A DNA stretch of 64,000 nt, taken from an uncultured SAR116 cluster alpha proteobacterium. GTDB taxonomy: Bacteria > Pseudomonadota > Alphaproteobacteria > Puniceispirillales > Marisalimonadaceae. The stretch spans positions 1 through 64,000 of the forward strand of contig CABYBQ010000004.1 of assembly GCA_902517275.1 (NCBI GenBank). The letters are read 5' to 3'. The translations under genes were made by a program, and so were the position numbers. Below the pieces are notes generated by a model. The model was not told the origin of the DNA. It made no database searches and was given only the letters and a program-made list of their open reading frames with translations. This document shows positions 32,003-41,713 of this stretch, piece by piece (within the stretch, counting starts at the first letter, position 1; each line of letters begins with the position of its first letter).

Positions 32003-32785
32003 TTGGAAAAAGATAAAGAAAAAGAAAAACAGATTAGTATTATCTTATCTAAATATATACCAATGCTTAAAAATGAATATCGAGTTCATGAATTAAAAAA
32101 AGAACATCTTTTAAAAAATAAAGATCATGAAGAATGTTATATTATCAAAGAAGGCTCTGTATTAGCGAGAGATGAAAAAGGAAAAACTTTTACTTTAGAA
32201 CCAGGTGCCCCAATTGGTTTTGCTGAAGCTTTGATTTCAAAGCCATATGATTTAGATTATTTTTTAAAAGAAGACGTTACAGTTTTTGCTTTTAACAGTT
32301 CAAATTTACGTAAAGCATTTGCAGTTTCTTCATCTTTAACTCGCGGTATGATAAAATATTCTCTAGATAGAATTTTTCATAATAGTAAGAGTAAAACCTA
32401 CCATCTAATTGACGATGGATTTTTATCAAAGCAAGAGGTTAAGTTTCCTATTAAAGATTATAATGATGATGAAACTATTTTTATGAGAAATCAGAAGCCT
32501 AAATTCTTTTTTTATGTTGAATCAGGTCAAGTGCAACTTGTATCAAAACTAGATAAAGTTATAGCTACTTTTAATCCAGGAGATTCATTTGGAGAAATGG
32601 CTTTGTTTACTGACCGAGTTAGGTCTGCAACCGCTAAATCAGTTGGAAATACTACGTTACATGCAGTAGGAGTAGACTTTATCAAGGATTATTTTGAAAA
32701 AGAGGATATTTTAGTTAAGTTTGTCCTTATTTGTATTTTGGAAAGATTAAGAGCTATGAATAATCTACGAAACTTAATAACATAA
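32003..32785 (+). CDS. Tandem cyclic nucleotide-binding domain protein
   Basis: Two CNB-like modules: YIIKEGSVLARDEKGKTFTLEPGAPIGFAEAL and FFYVESGQVQLVSKLDKVIATFNPGDSFGEMALFTDRVRSATAKS; no obvious HTH. Start uncertain (31988-32003). Confidence 0.8.
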   Translation: MEKDKEKEKQISIILSKYIPMLKNEYRVHELKKEHLLKNKDHEECYIIKEGSVLARDEKGKTFTLEPGAPIGFAEALISKPYDLDYFLKEDVTVFAFNSSNLRKAFAVSSSLTRGMIKYSLDRIFHNSKSKTYHLIDDGFLSKQEVKFPIKDYNDDETIFMRNQKPKFFFYVESGQVQLVSKLDKVIATFNPGDSFGEMALFTDRVRSATAKSVGNTTLHAVGVDFIKDYFEKEDILVKFVLICILERLRAMNNLRNLIT

Positions 32786-32824
32786 ATATTTGTTTATCAT
32801 TAAAAATTTATTGAAGGATATATT

Positions 32825-33712
32825 TTGGATAGATGGATTGCTGTTGACTGGGGAACAAGTTCTTTTCGTGCTTACTTAATAAAAGACGATGTTGTATTTG
32901 ATACCATTGAGACTAATGATGGTATGAAGTTTATAAAAGATAACAATTTTGAAAATACTTTTATAAATTTAATTGAAAAATGGTTAGTTAAAGATAAAAA
33001 AATAGATGTTTTGGCAAGTGGCATGTTAGGTGCCCGTCAAGGATGGATTGAAGCTCCATACGAAAAAGCTCCATGTCAGTTAAATAATATTAATTACATT
33101 TCACCTATTTTATTTGATAATAGAATTTCTTTAAAAATATTTTCTGGAATTTCACAGAATGATCCTCCAGATGTTATGCGTGGAGAAGAAACACAGATTG
33201 CTGGATTTCTCACCAATAATAATAACTTCAAAGGGTCTATTTGTCTGCCAGGTACCCACAGCAAATGGATTAAAATCAATAAAAATATTCTTGAAAAATT
33301 TAGAACGTTTATGACAGGAGAGTTGTTTGAAATAATTTCTAAGAATTCTGTGTTAAGCCATAGTATGAAATCTGAAAATTTAGACAAAGCAGAAATTTTA
33401 AATTCAGCTAATAAAATAATGAATAATCCAGAACTTTTTGCTAACGCATTATTTCAACTTAGAGCAGATGATATACTTAACACTAAAGGAGCTGTTATTT
33501 ATAGGTCTAGACTATCAGGATATTTGCTGGCTATAGAATTGATAGGTAGTGCAGAGTTTTGGAGAAATAATGATATAATTTTGATAGGAAAAATCGATTT
33601 GATTGAGCTATATGAGAACGTATTAATAAAAAAAGTTTCTTCAATACAAAAATTTAACTCTGCAGACATGGTATTAAAAGGTTTGCAGCACTTTAAAGAT
33701 AAACTTAATTAA
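32825..33712 (+). CDS. dgoK: 2-dehydro-3-deoxygalactonokinase
   Basis: IAVDWGTSSFRAYLI, SGMLGARQGWIEAPYEKAPC, CLPGTHSKWI; TTG start. Confidence 0.88.
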   Translation: MDRWIAVDWGTSSFRAYLIKDDVVFDTIETNDGMKFIKDNNFENTFINLIEKWLVKDKKIDVLASGMLGARQGWIEAPYEKAPCQLNNINYISPILFDNRISLKIFSGISQNDPPDVMRGEETQIAGFLTNNNNFKGSICLPGTHSKWIKINKNILEKFRTFMTGELFEIISKNSVLSHSMKSENLDKAEILNSANKIMNNPELFANALFQLRADDILNTKGAVIYRSRLSGYLLAIELIGSAEFWRNNDIILIGKIDLIELYENVLIKKVSSIQKFNSADMVLKGLQHFKDKLN

Positions 33713-33721
33713 GAGAAAATT

Positions 33722-34363
33722 TTGAATTATAAAGAGAATATTTTTAAATCTAGAAGACCGCTAATTGCTATTTTAAGAGGTATATCTCCACTAGAAGCTG
33801 AAAGTGTTTCAGATGTATTAATTGAAGCTGGAATAACTATTATAGAGGTTCCTCTTAACTCACCAAAACCTTATGAAACAATAGAAAGAATGGTAAAATT
33901 CCATGGGGAAAATGGTATTTTTGGAGCAGGAACAGTTTTAAAGGAAAATGAGGTTTATCGAGTGGCTGAAATAGGAGGAAAAATTATAGTTTCTCCTAAT
34001 TTGAATACTTTAGTTATACGAAAAACAAAAGAACTAAACATGCTAAGTTTTCCTGGCGTTTTTACAGCATCAGAATGTTTTGATGCTTTGGATGCTGGTG
34101 CTGATGGGTTGAAGTTTTTTCCTGCCTCATTATTAAAAGAAGAAAATTTTAAAGCTTTATCTGCAGTCCTCCCAAAAAATGTAGTTTCAATTGTAGTTGG
34201 TGGTATCGATGAGAATAAATTTAAAAGTTGGTTACAAGTTAATATTACAGGTTTTGGTTTAGGCTCAAACCTCTATAAACCAGGTATGCTAATTGAAGAA
34301 ATAAAGCTTAGAGCACAAAAGATTGTTAGATCCTATGACATATATCTTAAAGCTATTTTATAA
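33722..34363 (+). CDS. dgoA: 2-dehydro-3-deoxy-6-phosphogalactonate aldolase (KDPG/KDPGal aldolase family)
   Basis: RPLIAILRGISPLEAESV, GAGTVLKENEV, LKFFPASLL, VVGGIDENKF; directly after dgoK; TTG start. Confidence 0.88.
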   Translation: MNYKENIFKSRRPLIAILRGISPLEAESVSDVLIEAGITIIEVPLNSPKPYETIERMVKFHGENGIFGAGTVLKENEVYRVAEIGGKIIVSPNLNTLVIRKTKELNMLSFPGVFTASECFDALDAGADGLKFFPASLLKEENFKALSAVLPKNVVSIVVGGIDENKFKSWLQVNITGFGLGSNLYKPGMLIEEIKLRAQKIVRSYDIYLKAIL

Positions 34364-34482
34364 TTAACAAAGGGCAAATTAGTTATTTATTTAAATTAAA
34401 AAAGTACGGATATTTATTATTTTTAAAATTATCCGATCAATATTTATATAAATCCATAGTTCTTTTTTTATTAGGGAAAAAC

Positions 34483-35679
34483 TTATTTTTTGTAATTAGC
34501 AGCCTCTTCAAAACCACTTGTTGATGACCCTTTACTATACGAATGAGCTCCCATACCAGCTAATTTACCATTTTGGACTATCAAATATTCATTTCTTATT
34601 GGACTACTCTCAAAAAAGCATTCTAATATTTCTCTTACTCCATCAGCATATCTGGCTTGAGCAGATAATGAGGTCCCTGATGTATGTGGGGTCATGCCAT
34701 GATTAGGCATGGTTCTCCAAATATGATCATTTGGAGCAGGTTGAGGGAACCAAACATCTCCTGCATAACCACTTAATTGGCCACTTTTTAGAGCTTCAAC
34801 AACAGCCTCTCGGTTACATATTTTCCCCCTTGCTGTATTTACGATATACGCACCTTTTTTCATTTTAGAAATTAATTTTGCGTCAAAAAGGTTTTCAGTT
34901 TCAGGATGTAAAGGACAATTAATTGTAACTACATCACAAATTTCAACCAAGCTTTCAACAGATTCATGAAATGTTAAATTTAAATCTTTTTCGACATTTT
35001 TAGGTAATCTATGCCTATCAAAATAATGTAAATGAACGTCAAACGGTTTCATTTTTCTAAGTGCATCAAGTCCAATTCTACCTGCTGCAACAGTTCCTAT
35101 GTGCATACCTTCAACATCATAACTTCTTTTAACAGCATCAGCAATATTCCAACCTCCCTCATTAACTATTCTATGCTGATTATGATAATCCCTTATCATT
35201 GATAAAATCATCATTACTATATGTTCTGCAACAGATCTTGAGTTACAGAAAGTAACCTCAACAACATCAATTTTGTTTTCAATCGCCGCTTGTAAATCCA
35301 CATGGTCGGAACCAATTCCAGCAGTAATAGCCATTTTTAAATTTTTAGCTATTTTAATTCTTTGCCTTGTAAGGTAGTATGGAAAAAATGGTTGAGATAT
35401 CACAATATCGGCATCCACAATGTGTTTGTCAGCTTCGCAACCGTCACCGTCTTTACTATTAGTTACAATAAATTCATGGCCATTTTCTTCTAAAAATTTT
35501 CTTAATCCAAGTTCTCCAGACACGCAACCAAGTAATTGACCAGGAATAAAATCTCTTCCTTTTGGAGAAGGCATTGTCATTCCGTCTGGATATTTATCTA
35601 ATTTAGGAAGATTTTTAAGTGGATAGTTTTTTGGCATTCCTTCTTTAGGATCGTCATATAAAATACATAATACCTTCAT
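34483..35679 (-). CDS. fdh: NAD-dependent formate dehydrogenase (D-2-hydroxyacid dehydrogenase superfamily)
   Basis: VLYDDPKEGMP.., TAGIGSDHVDLQAA, CNSRSVAEHIVMMIL, CPLHPETENLFD, GDVWFPQPAPNDHIWRTMPNHGMTPHTSGTS. Confidence 0.92.
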   Translation of the reverse strand: MKVLCILYDDPKEGMPKNYPLKNLPKLDKYPDGMTMPSPKGRDFIPGQLLGCVSGELGLRKFLEENGHEFIVTNSKDGDGCEADKHIVDADIVISQPFFPYYLTRQRIKIAKNLKMAITAGIGSDHVDLQAAIENKIDVVEVTFCNSRSVAEHIVMMILSMIRDYHNQHRIVNEGGWNIADAVKRSYDVEGMHIGTVAAGRIGLDALRKMKPFDVHLHYFDRHRLPKNVEKDLNLTFHESVESLVEICDVVTINCPLHPETENLFDAKLISKMKKGAYIVNTARGKICNREAVVEALKSGQLSGYAGDVWFPQPAPNDHIWRTMPNHGMTPHTSGTSLSAQARYADGVREILECFFESSPIRNEYLIVQNGKLAGMGAHSYSKGSSTSGFEEAANYKK

Positions 35680-35754
35680 ATTTATCCTCCCATAAATTAA
35701 ATTAATAGAGTATCTAATCAGTTTATTAAATTCTTATCAAGAAAATTGTTTGTA

Positions 35755-36222
35755 CTATTTGGGATAATTATTGTTAGCTACAAATCTATTTAGGATAAAT
35801 CCAAAAACAATTAATATTATTGAACCAGATATGACTGGAGATAATAAAAAGTCAAAAGATGCTGAACTCGAAATCATTATAATAGGATTGCCTCCCGCAG
35901 GAGGATGAGTAATATTTAATCCAATCATAATAGCAACGCCTAAGCCAACAGCTAAAGGTATAATTACAAAAACTGGTAAAGAAATAAACTTAAAGAATAA
36001 AATACCAATTAAAGAAGTTAAAATATGTCCAAAAAATATATTTTTTGGTTTAGCAAAGGGACTTTCAGGATAACCAAATAGTAAAACCATTGTTGATCCA
36101 AAAGATGCTAATAAAAAGATACCTAAATTTAGTCTATAAGTTAAAAAGGATAACAGTCCAATTGTAAAAATTGAGAAAATTGATGCAAGAAAAACCTTTT
36201 TTAGATCAAAATGAAACATCAA
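35755..36222 (-). CDS. HPP family integral membrane protein
   Basis: LLASFGSTMVLLFGYPESPFAKPKN, NITHPPAGGNPIIMI. Confidence 0.88.
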   Translation of the reverse strand: MMFHFDLKKVFLASIFSIFTIGLLSFLTYRLNLGIFLLASFGSTMVLLFGYPESPFAKPKNIFFGHILTSLIGILFFKFISLPVFVIIPLAVGLGVAIMIGLNITHPPAGGNPIIMISSSASFDFLLSPVISGSIILIVFGFILNRFVANNNYPK

Positions 36223-36427
36223 TACTTTCTTAGAATTATCCTAGTTTTATTACATAATATAGATAATACGTAATTGTTTTCAAATAATATTTATTTAATA
36301 GAAAATTGTTTGTAAATTGTGATTAATAAAAGAATTATTAGCAATTTTTTTTATATACTTTTATCTAAACTATATATTTAATAATTATTAAAATACTTAT
36401 TATTTATTTTGAGATAATTTATAAAAA

Positions 36428-36931
36428 ATGAACTGGCAAAATAATCTTTACAAAATATTAAAAAAAGAAGAGATAAAAATATTTAGTTATGTACCAGATG
36501 CTGGCCATAAAATATTAATTGAAAGTGCGATTAAAGACACATCTATTACTGCTATTCCGCTAACATCAGAAGAAGAAGGTATTGGTATTGCTGCAGGATC
36601 CTATCTAGGTGGTTTGAAGGCAGTTTTGTTGATGCAGAGTAGTGGAGTTGGAAATTGTATTAATCAATTATCATTAATTAATCATGGACAATTCCCTTTT
36701 TTAACAATTGTAACAATGAGGGGAGAGTTTGGGGAAGGTAATCCTTGGCAATATGCTATGGGGCAAGCTGTCGTTCCAGCGTTAAAATCAATAGGAATAA
36801 ATTGTCTAAAAATTGATAGTGAATATGATATTGAAAAAACTATAAAAGCTGCTTTGACTATGGTTTTTAAGTCAGATAGATCTGTTGCAGTTTTACTGTC
36901 TCAAAAATTAATAGGAGCTAAAGCTTTTTAG
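36428..36931 (+). CDS. Sulfopyruvate/phosphonopyruvate decarboxylase-like, alpha (PYR-domain) subunit
   Basis: VPDAGHKILIESAI, TSEEEGIGIAAGSYLGG, MQSSGVGNCINQL; separate from the TPP-binding beta subunit. Confidence 0.75.
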   Translation: MNWQNNLYKILKKEEIKIFSYVPDAGHKILIESAIKDTSITAIPLTSEEEGIGIAAGSYLGGLKAVLLMQSSGVGNCINQLSLINHGQFPFLTIVTMRGEFGEGNPWQYAMGQAVVPALKSIGINCLKIDSEYDIEKTIKAALTMVFKSDRSVAVLLSQKLIGAKAF

Positions 36932-36945
36932 GTAAAAAATTAAAT

Positions 36946-37521
36946 ATGAATTCATTAGATAGAAAAAAAGCAATCCCAAAATTATTAGGTGATACTGATA
37001 GATTTCTCATAATTTCAGGATTAGCTGGGCCAGCAAAAGATATTGGATTTTTAACTAGAGAAAGCTCTAATACGTTCTTGTTTGGAGGAGCGATGGGAGG
37101 CGCTATTCCAACTTCCTTAGGTTTAGCTCTTGCAAGGCCGAATGACACAATTCTTTGTGTTTCTGGCGATGGTGATGTTCTAATGTCTATGGGCTCTTTA
37201 GCTACTGTTGCTACGATGAAACCAAAAAACCTCATTATAATTTGTGTAGACAATGCATTATATTTAGAGACGGGTGGTCAAAAGTCACATACTGGACTGG
37301 GTGTTGATTTAGATGTTGTTGCACAAGGATGTGGTTTTCCTAATACTATGACTATAGATAATGAAGATGACTTGTTACAAGCAACAACTTTAGTTAATAA
37401 TGATTTTAATGGACCTACTTTTATACTCTTAAAGGTTAATCAATCAAGACCTCCTCAATATTCTAGAAATTGGAATGCATCTCAAGCAAAAATAAAATTT
37501 AGACAAAACATATTAAAATAA
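36946..37521 (+). CDS. Sulfopyruvate/phosphonopyruvate decarboxylase-like, beta (TPP-binding) subunit
   Basis: GGAMGGAIPTSLGLALARP, CVSGDGDVLMSMGSLATVA, DNALYLETGGQKSHT. Confidence 0.78.
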   Translation: MNSLDRKKAIPKLLGDTDRFLIISGLAGPAKDIGFLTRESSNTFLFGGAMGGAIPTSLGLALARPNDTILCVSGDGDVLMSMGSLATVATMKPKNLIIICVDNALYLETGGQKSHTGLGVDLDVVAQGCGFPNTMTIDNEDDLLQATTLVNNDFNGPTFILLKVNQSRPPQYSRNWNASQAKIKFRQNILK

Positions 37522-37597
37522 ATATTGCATTTTTTTATATTAGTAAATATGTTAACTAAATAGTTTACTAGGAAACTAGATTTTAAAAGGTTAAGAT

Positions 37598-38032
37598 TTG
37601 AAAGAAATATTTGAAGAAAATATAGGTTTGCTAATTCATGATGTAGCTCGATTACTCAGAGTTCTGTATGACCGTCAAATGTCATCAATTGGACTTACTA
37701 GGTCTCAATGGTGGTTATTAACTTACTTATTTTTTAAAGATGGTATCAATCAATCAGAACTTGCAATTCTTATGGATATGGAAAAGGCACCATTGAGTAG
37801 ACTTTTAGACCGTATGGAAAAAAAAGGGTGGGTAATCAGAAAAAATGAAAAAAAAGACCGTCGTACAAAAAATATTTATTTATCTGAAAGTATTAAACCA
37901 CTTATATCTTCTATGAGAGACAAAGCTGCAGAATACAGAAGTGAATCATTATCTATTTTAACGGATAAAGAGCGCAATAAATTAAAAGACATACTTCAAA
38001 TCTTAAAAAAAGATTTAACTTCTAAAATATAA
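37598..38032 (+). CDS. MarR family transcriptional regulator
   Basis: LTRSQWWLLTYLFFKDGINQSELAILMDMEKAPLSRLLDRMEKKGWVIRKNEKKDRRTKNIYL. Confidence 0.9.
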   Translation: MKEIFEENIGLLIHDVARLLRVLYDRQMSSIGLTRSQWWLLTYLFFKDGINQSELAILMDMEKAPLSRLLDRMEKKGWVIRKNEKKDRRTKNIYLSESIKPLISSMRDKAAEYRSESLSILTDKERNKLKDILQILKKDLTSKI

Positions 38033-38051
38033 ATTGAGGAAAGAAGCCCTA

Positions 38052-39311
38052 ATGGAAACCAAAATAGAAAACGAAAACAATTCTAGAAATAACAATAATA
38101 TCAAAAGATTTTTATTATTAGTTTTGTTTCCTTCATTAATTATTTTATTAACTTTAGGTTATTTTTATTCTTTAGGCAGGTTCATAACAACTGAAAACGC
38201 ATATATCAAAGCACCAATTGTTTCTGTCCAGTCTCAAATACCAGGACGAGTTGAGAAGGTATTTATTAGAGATAATCAAAGAGTAACAAAAGGTGACAAA
38301 CTTTTCAAAATTGAGACTGACAAATTAGAAATGAACATCATAGAACAAAAACAAAACCTTATTAATATAAAAAAAGAAATAGAAAATAGAAAATCTAGAT
38401 ATAATGAATCTAAAGAAGAAATTAAATTGGCCCAAGAAGAAATAAAATTTTATTTTTCTGAAATGCAAAGAATGGCAGCTTTAGTTAATGTCGAAATCAA
38501 TCTTGCTAAGGAAAAAATTAAGTACCAAAAATTAGAATTAAACAGGATTAAAAAATTAGTAGATAAAGGTGTTGGGCTTAAAAGCAAACTTGATGAAGCT
38601 AATTACTTGTATAAAAATGCGGTTAATAATTTAAAATTTGTTAATCTAAATAATGATTTAGAAGAAATAAAATATTCATATTTATCTTCAAAACAAAAAT
38701 TAAAAATCAGTAAAGATAAAGCTAAGACTATTTTAACAACACTCAATGGTAACAAAGATATAAAACCTTTTGATCATCCTTTGTATCTAAAACATTTAAG
38801 TAAATTAAACCAAATAAAGTTTGATATTAAACAGTCTATTATTTTAGCTAAACAAGATGGTGTAATTGCAAAACTTAATCTTGAAGAAGGAGAATATATA
38901 GATGTTGGGAAAATACTTTTTGCTATTGTAGACGAAAAAAAAGCATGGGTAGAAGCTAATTTAAAAGAAACAGAATTAACAAATATAAAAGTTGGTCAAT
39001 TAGCCTTTTTTACACCTGATACATACCCAAATAGTTCATGGAGTGCTCAAGTTGAGAGTATAAGTCCTACCACTGGCGCAGAATTTTCAATTCTACCACC
39101 ACAAAACTCTTCTGGAAACTGGGTTAAAGTTGTACAAAGAATTCCTGTAAGGTTATCTATATCTAATTTAGATAATAAAAGAACAAAAGAAACTAACATT
39201 AATAGAGATCTTCGTGTTGGGATGTCAGTTTCTGTCTCAATTGATACTAAATACGAAGGTGAAGTCCCTATAATAATTAGACCTTTTTCTAGTATTTTTA
39301 AAATATTTTGA
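38052..39311 (+). CDS. HlyD/EmrA-family periplasmic adaptor subunit
   Basis: N-terminal TM, YIKAPIVSVQSQIPGRVEKVFIRDNQRVTKGDKLFKIE lipoyl half-motif, long coiled coil, DGVIAKLNLEEGEYIDVGK; start 38034 or 38052. Confidence 0.88.
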   Translation: METKIENENNSRNNNNIKRFLLLVLFPSLIILLTLGYFYSLGRFITTENAYIKAPIVSVQSQIPGRVEKVFIRDNQRVTKGDKLFKIETDKLEMNIIEQKQNLINIKKEIENRKSRYNESKEEIKLAQEEIKFYFSEMQRMAALVNVEINLAKEKIKYQKLELNRIKKLVDKGVGLKSKLDEANYLYKNAVNNLKFVNLNNDLEEIKYSYLSSKQKLKISKDKAKTILTTLNGNKDIKPFDHPLYLKHLSKLNQIKFDIKQSIILAKQDGVIAKLNLEEGEYIDVGKILFAIVDEKKAWVEANLKETELTNIKVGQLAFFTPDTYPNSSWSAQVESISPTTGAEFSILPPQNSSGNWVKVVQRIPVRLSISNLDNKRTKETNINRDLRVGMSVSVSIDTKYEGEVPIIIRPFSSIFKIF

Positions 39312-39318
39312 GGTTTAA

Positions 39319-40821
39319 TTGAAACCTTTAATATCAGAAAACAACTCATCATTTAAATGGTTCATTCTAGCCACTGCAACATTTGTAACTATGCTATATG
39401 CTATGAACGTAACGATTGCATCAATTGCGTTATCAGATATGCGAGGAGCTATGGGAGCTACTCAAGATCAAATTTCTTGGGTTGTTACTGGGAATATTGT
39501 TGCCACAGCTATTTTCACCCCTTTTGCAGGATGGCTTTCGTCTAGAATACAAATTCGGACTATACTTATTTTCAGTGTTCTTGGTTTTATAATATCTTCG
39601 ATATTCTGTGGAATGTCTAATTCTCTTGAAGAAATAGTCTTTTTTAGAGTTGCACAAGGAGTATTTGGAGCTCCCTTACCTCCACTTTCGCAAACTTTAG
39701 TTTTAGCAGCATTTCCAAAAAGACAAATTTCACTGGCAATGGCTGTTTGGGGAATGGGTACTATTTTGGGACCAGTAATTGCTCCAACTATTGGAGGCTA
39801 TTTAGGAGAATTGCTAAATTGGCGATGGATTTTTTATACCTTAGTCCCATTTGGTTTTTGCGCGTTATTTGCAGTTATGATTACTGTTCCAAAAAAACCT
39901 GTTCAAGGCGGGCTCTCTTTAGACTGGATTGGTTTTTTAGCTTTAGCATGCAGCGTAGCCGCTTTGCAAATAATGTTTGATAGAGGAGAAAGAAATAGTT
40001 GGTTCGATAGTACTGAGACTATAATTGAATTTGGAGTAGCAATTATTGGCTTTTATATTTTTATTACTCATAGCCTAACAACAAAAAAACCATTTGTAAA
40101 TTTAAGTATATTTAAAGACAGAAATTATACCGTGGGATTAATTCTAATATTTTTCTTTGGTATGTTAAACTTTGTACCAATGGTAATTTTTCCTCCTTTA
40201 CTTCAAGAATTGAGGGGGTATCCACAATCGGTTATAGGAATTATACTTGGTATTAGAGGTATAGGAACCTTTATTGGTTTTGCAATAATAGCTTTAACTA
40301 GTCGTATAGATCCCAGGATTATTATATTTTTTGGTTTTGGTATACAAGCAGTTTCAGGTCTGTATATGTCCACATTTGACATTAATATGACTTTTTCAAA
40401 TATTGCGTGGGCTAGTTTAGTTCAAGGTCTTGGTGTAGGTCTGACTTGGCCGCCAGTAAGTGTTATATGTTTTGCGACTTTATCAAATAAATTTCATGGT
40501 GAGGCAACTGCTATGTTTCACTTAATAAGAAATATAGGATCTAGTTTTTTTATTTCAGTAAGTGTCGCCATAGTACTGCATATGGGTCAAATTAATTTTG
40601 AAGAAATGGGAGCTATGGTTTCATTATGGAATCAAGGTATAAATTTTAACGATATAATAGACAAACTTGATAATTTAAATATTGCAAAGTTAACTAACGA
40701 ATTAAATAGACAAAGTTTAATGGTTGGATATATAGATGCATTCAAGCTTTATGCGTGGGTTGGTTTTTTGTCAATTCCATTAATTTTTTTAATAAAAGTA
40801 AAAAAGGAAGGAAATAAATAG
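39319..40821 (+). CDS. DHA2-family MFS transporter, EmrB-like
   Basis: 14 TM pattern; MNVTIASIALSDMRGAMGATQDQISWVVTGN; GILGPVIAPTIGGYLGELLNWRWIFY; paired with EmrA-like gene. Confidence 0.9.
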   Translation: MKPLISENNSSFKWFILATATFVTMLYAMNVTIASIALSDMRGAMGATQDQISWVVTGNIVATAIFTPFAGWLSSRIQIRTILIFSVLGFIISSIFCGMSNSLEEIVFFRVAQGVFGAPLPPLSQTLVLAAFPKRQISLAMAVWGMGTILGPVIAPTIGGYLGELLNWRWIFYTLVPFGFCALFAVMITVPKKPVQGGLSLDWIGFLALACSVAALQIMFDRGERNSWFDSTETIIEFGVAIIGFYIFITHSLTTKKPFVNLSIFKDRNYTVGLILIFFFGMLNFVPMVIFPPLLQELRGYPQSVIGIILGIRGIGTFIGFAIIALTSRIDPRIIIFFGFGIQAVSGLYMSTFDINMTFSNIAWASLVQGLGVGLTWPPVSVICFATLSNKFHGEATAMFHLIRNIGSSFFISVSVAIVLHMGQINFEEMGAMVSLWNQGINFNDIIDKLDNLNIAKLTNELNRQSLMVGYIDAFKLYAWVGFLSIPLIFLIKVKKEGNK

Positions 40822-40828
40822 TAAAGTT

Positions 40829-41710
40829 ATGAATAAAAATAATATTTTTTTAATTGATGGAGGAATGGGGCAAGAATTAATTCATAGATCGAAGATCAAA
40901 CCTGACGGTCTTTGGGGAGCGAGGGTTATGTTAGACAACTATGAGTTAGTCGTTGATTTACATAAAGATTTTATAAAAGCCGGGGCTGAAGCAATAACAA
41001 TAAATTCTTACAGTATTACACCCCAAAAGTTAAAAAGACATAATTTAGAAGATATGTTTGTGACTCTACAAAATAGTGCTATCAGGGCTGCCACCGAAGC
41101 AATTATTGCATCTAAATCAGATAAAAAAATAAAACTATTAGGTTGTCTTCCTCCTTTAGTTATGAGTTACAAAACATCTATAGGACTGGAAAAGGAAGAT
41201 GCAAAAGACACCTACAAAAGGATTATTGACCTGCAAGAACCATTTGTTGATGTTTTTTGTTGTGAAACTGTTTGCTCATTAGAAGAAGCTAATATAGTTA
41301 CTGAGATAGCACTAAATTCTGATAAAAAAGTTTGGCTAAGTTTTTGTGTAAAAGAAGAAGATGGTGGATTATTAAGGTCTGGAGAAAAACTAGAAGATGC
41401 CTTAAAAGAATTCGATAATTCTTCAGTTGATTCTTTTCTTATAAATTGTGCTCCACCTGAAGCTATTCAAAAATCAATCGAAATAATGAAAAACTTTTCA
41501 AAACCCTTTGGCGCATTGCCAAATGGTTTTGAAACTGTAAACTTTTTAAACGAAACAAATGATGTCTCAATACTTAACAAAAGAAAAGATTTTAGTTTAG
41601 ACAAGTTTGTTGAAGATATGTTGAGCTTTATTAAAAATAATGCTTCAATAATAGGAGGTTGTTGTGAAGTCAGTCCCGAATACATAAAAGCTGTGAAAAA
41701 TAAAATTTAA
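40829..41710 (+). CDS. Homocysteine S-methyltransferase family protein
   Basis: LIDGGMGQELIHR, FLINCAPPEAI, IIGGCCEVSPEYI zinc-binding cysteines. Confidence 0.88.
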   Translation: MNKNNIFLIDGGMGQELIHRSKIKPDGLWGARVMLDNYELVVDLHKDFIKAGAEAITINSYSITPQKLKRHNLEDMFVTLQNSAIRAATEAIIASKSDKKIKLLGCLPPLVMSYKTSIGLEKEDAKDTYKRIIDLQEPFVDVFCCETVCSLEEANIVTEIALNSDKKVWLSFCVKEEDGGLLRSGEKLEDALKEFDNSSVDSFLINCAPPEAIQKSIEIMKNFSKPFGALPNGFETVNFLNETNDVSILNKRKDFSLDKFVEDMLSFIKNNASIIGGCCEVSPEYIKAVKNKI

Positions 41711-41713
41711 TGC

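Noticed and set aside
34407-34435. CGGATA...TATCCG inverted repeat between convergent dgoA and fdh
   Set aside because: Short stem with a long AT loop and no clean T-run; too weak to call a terminator.
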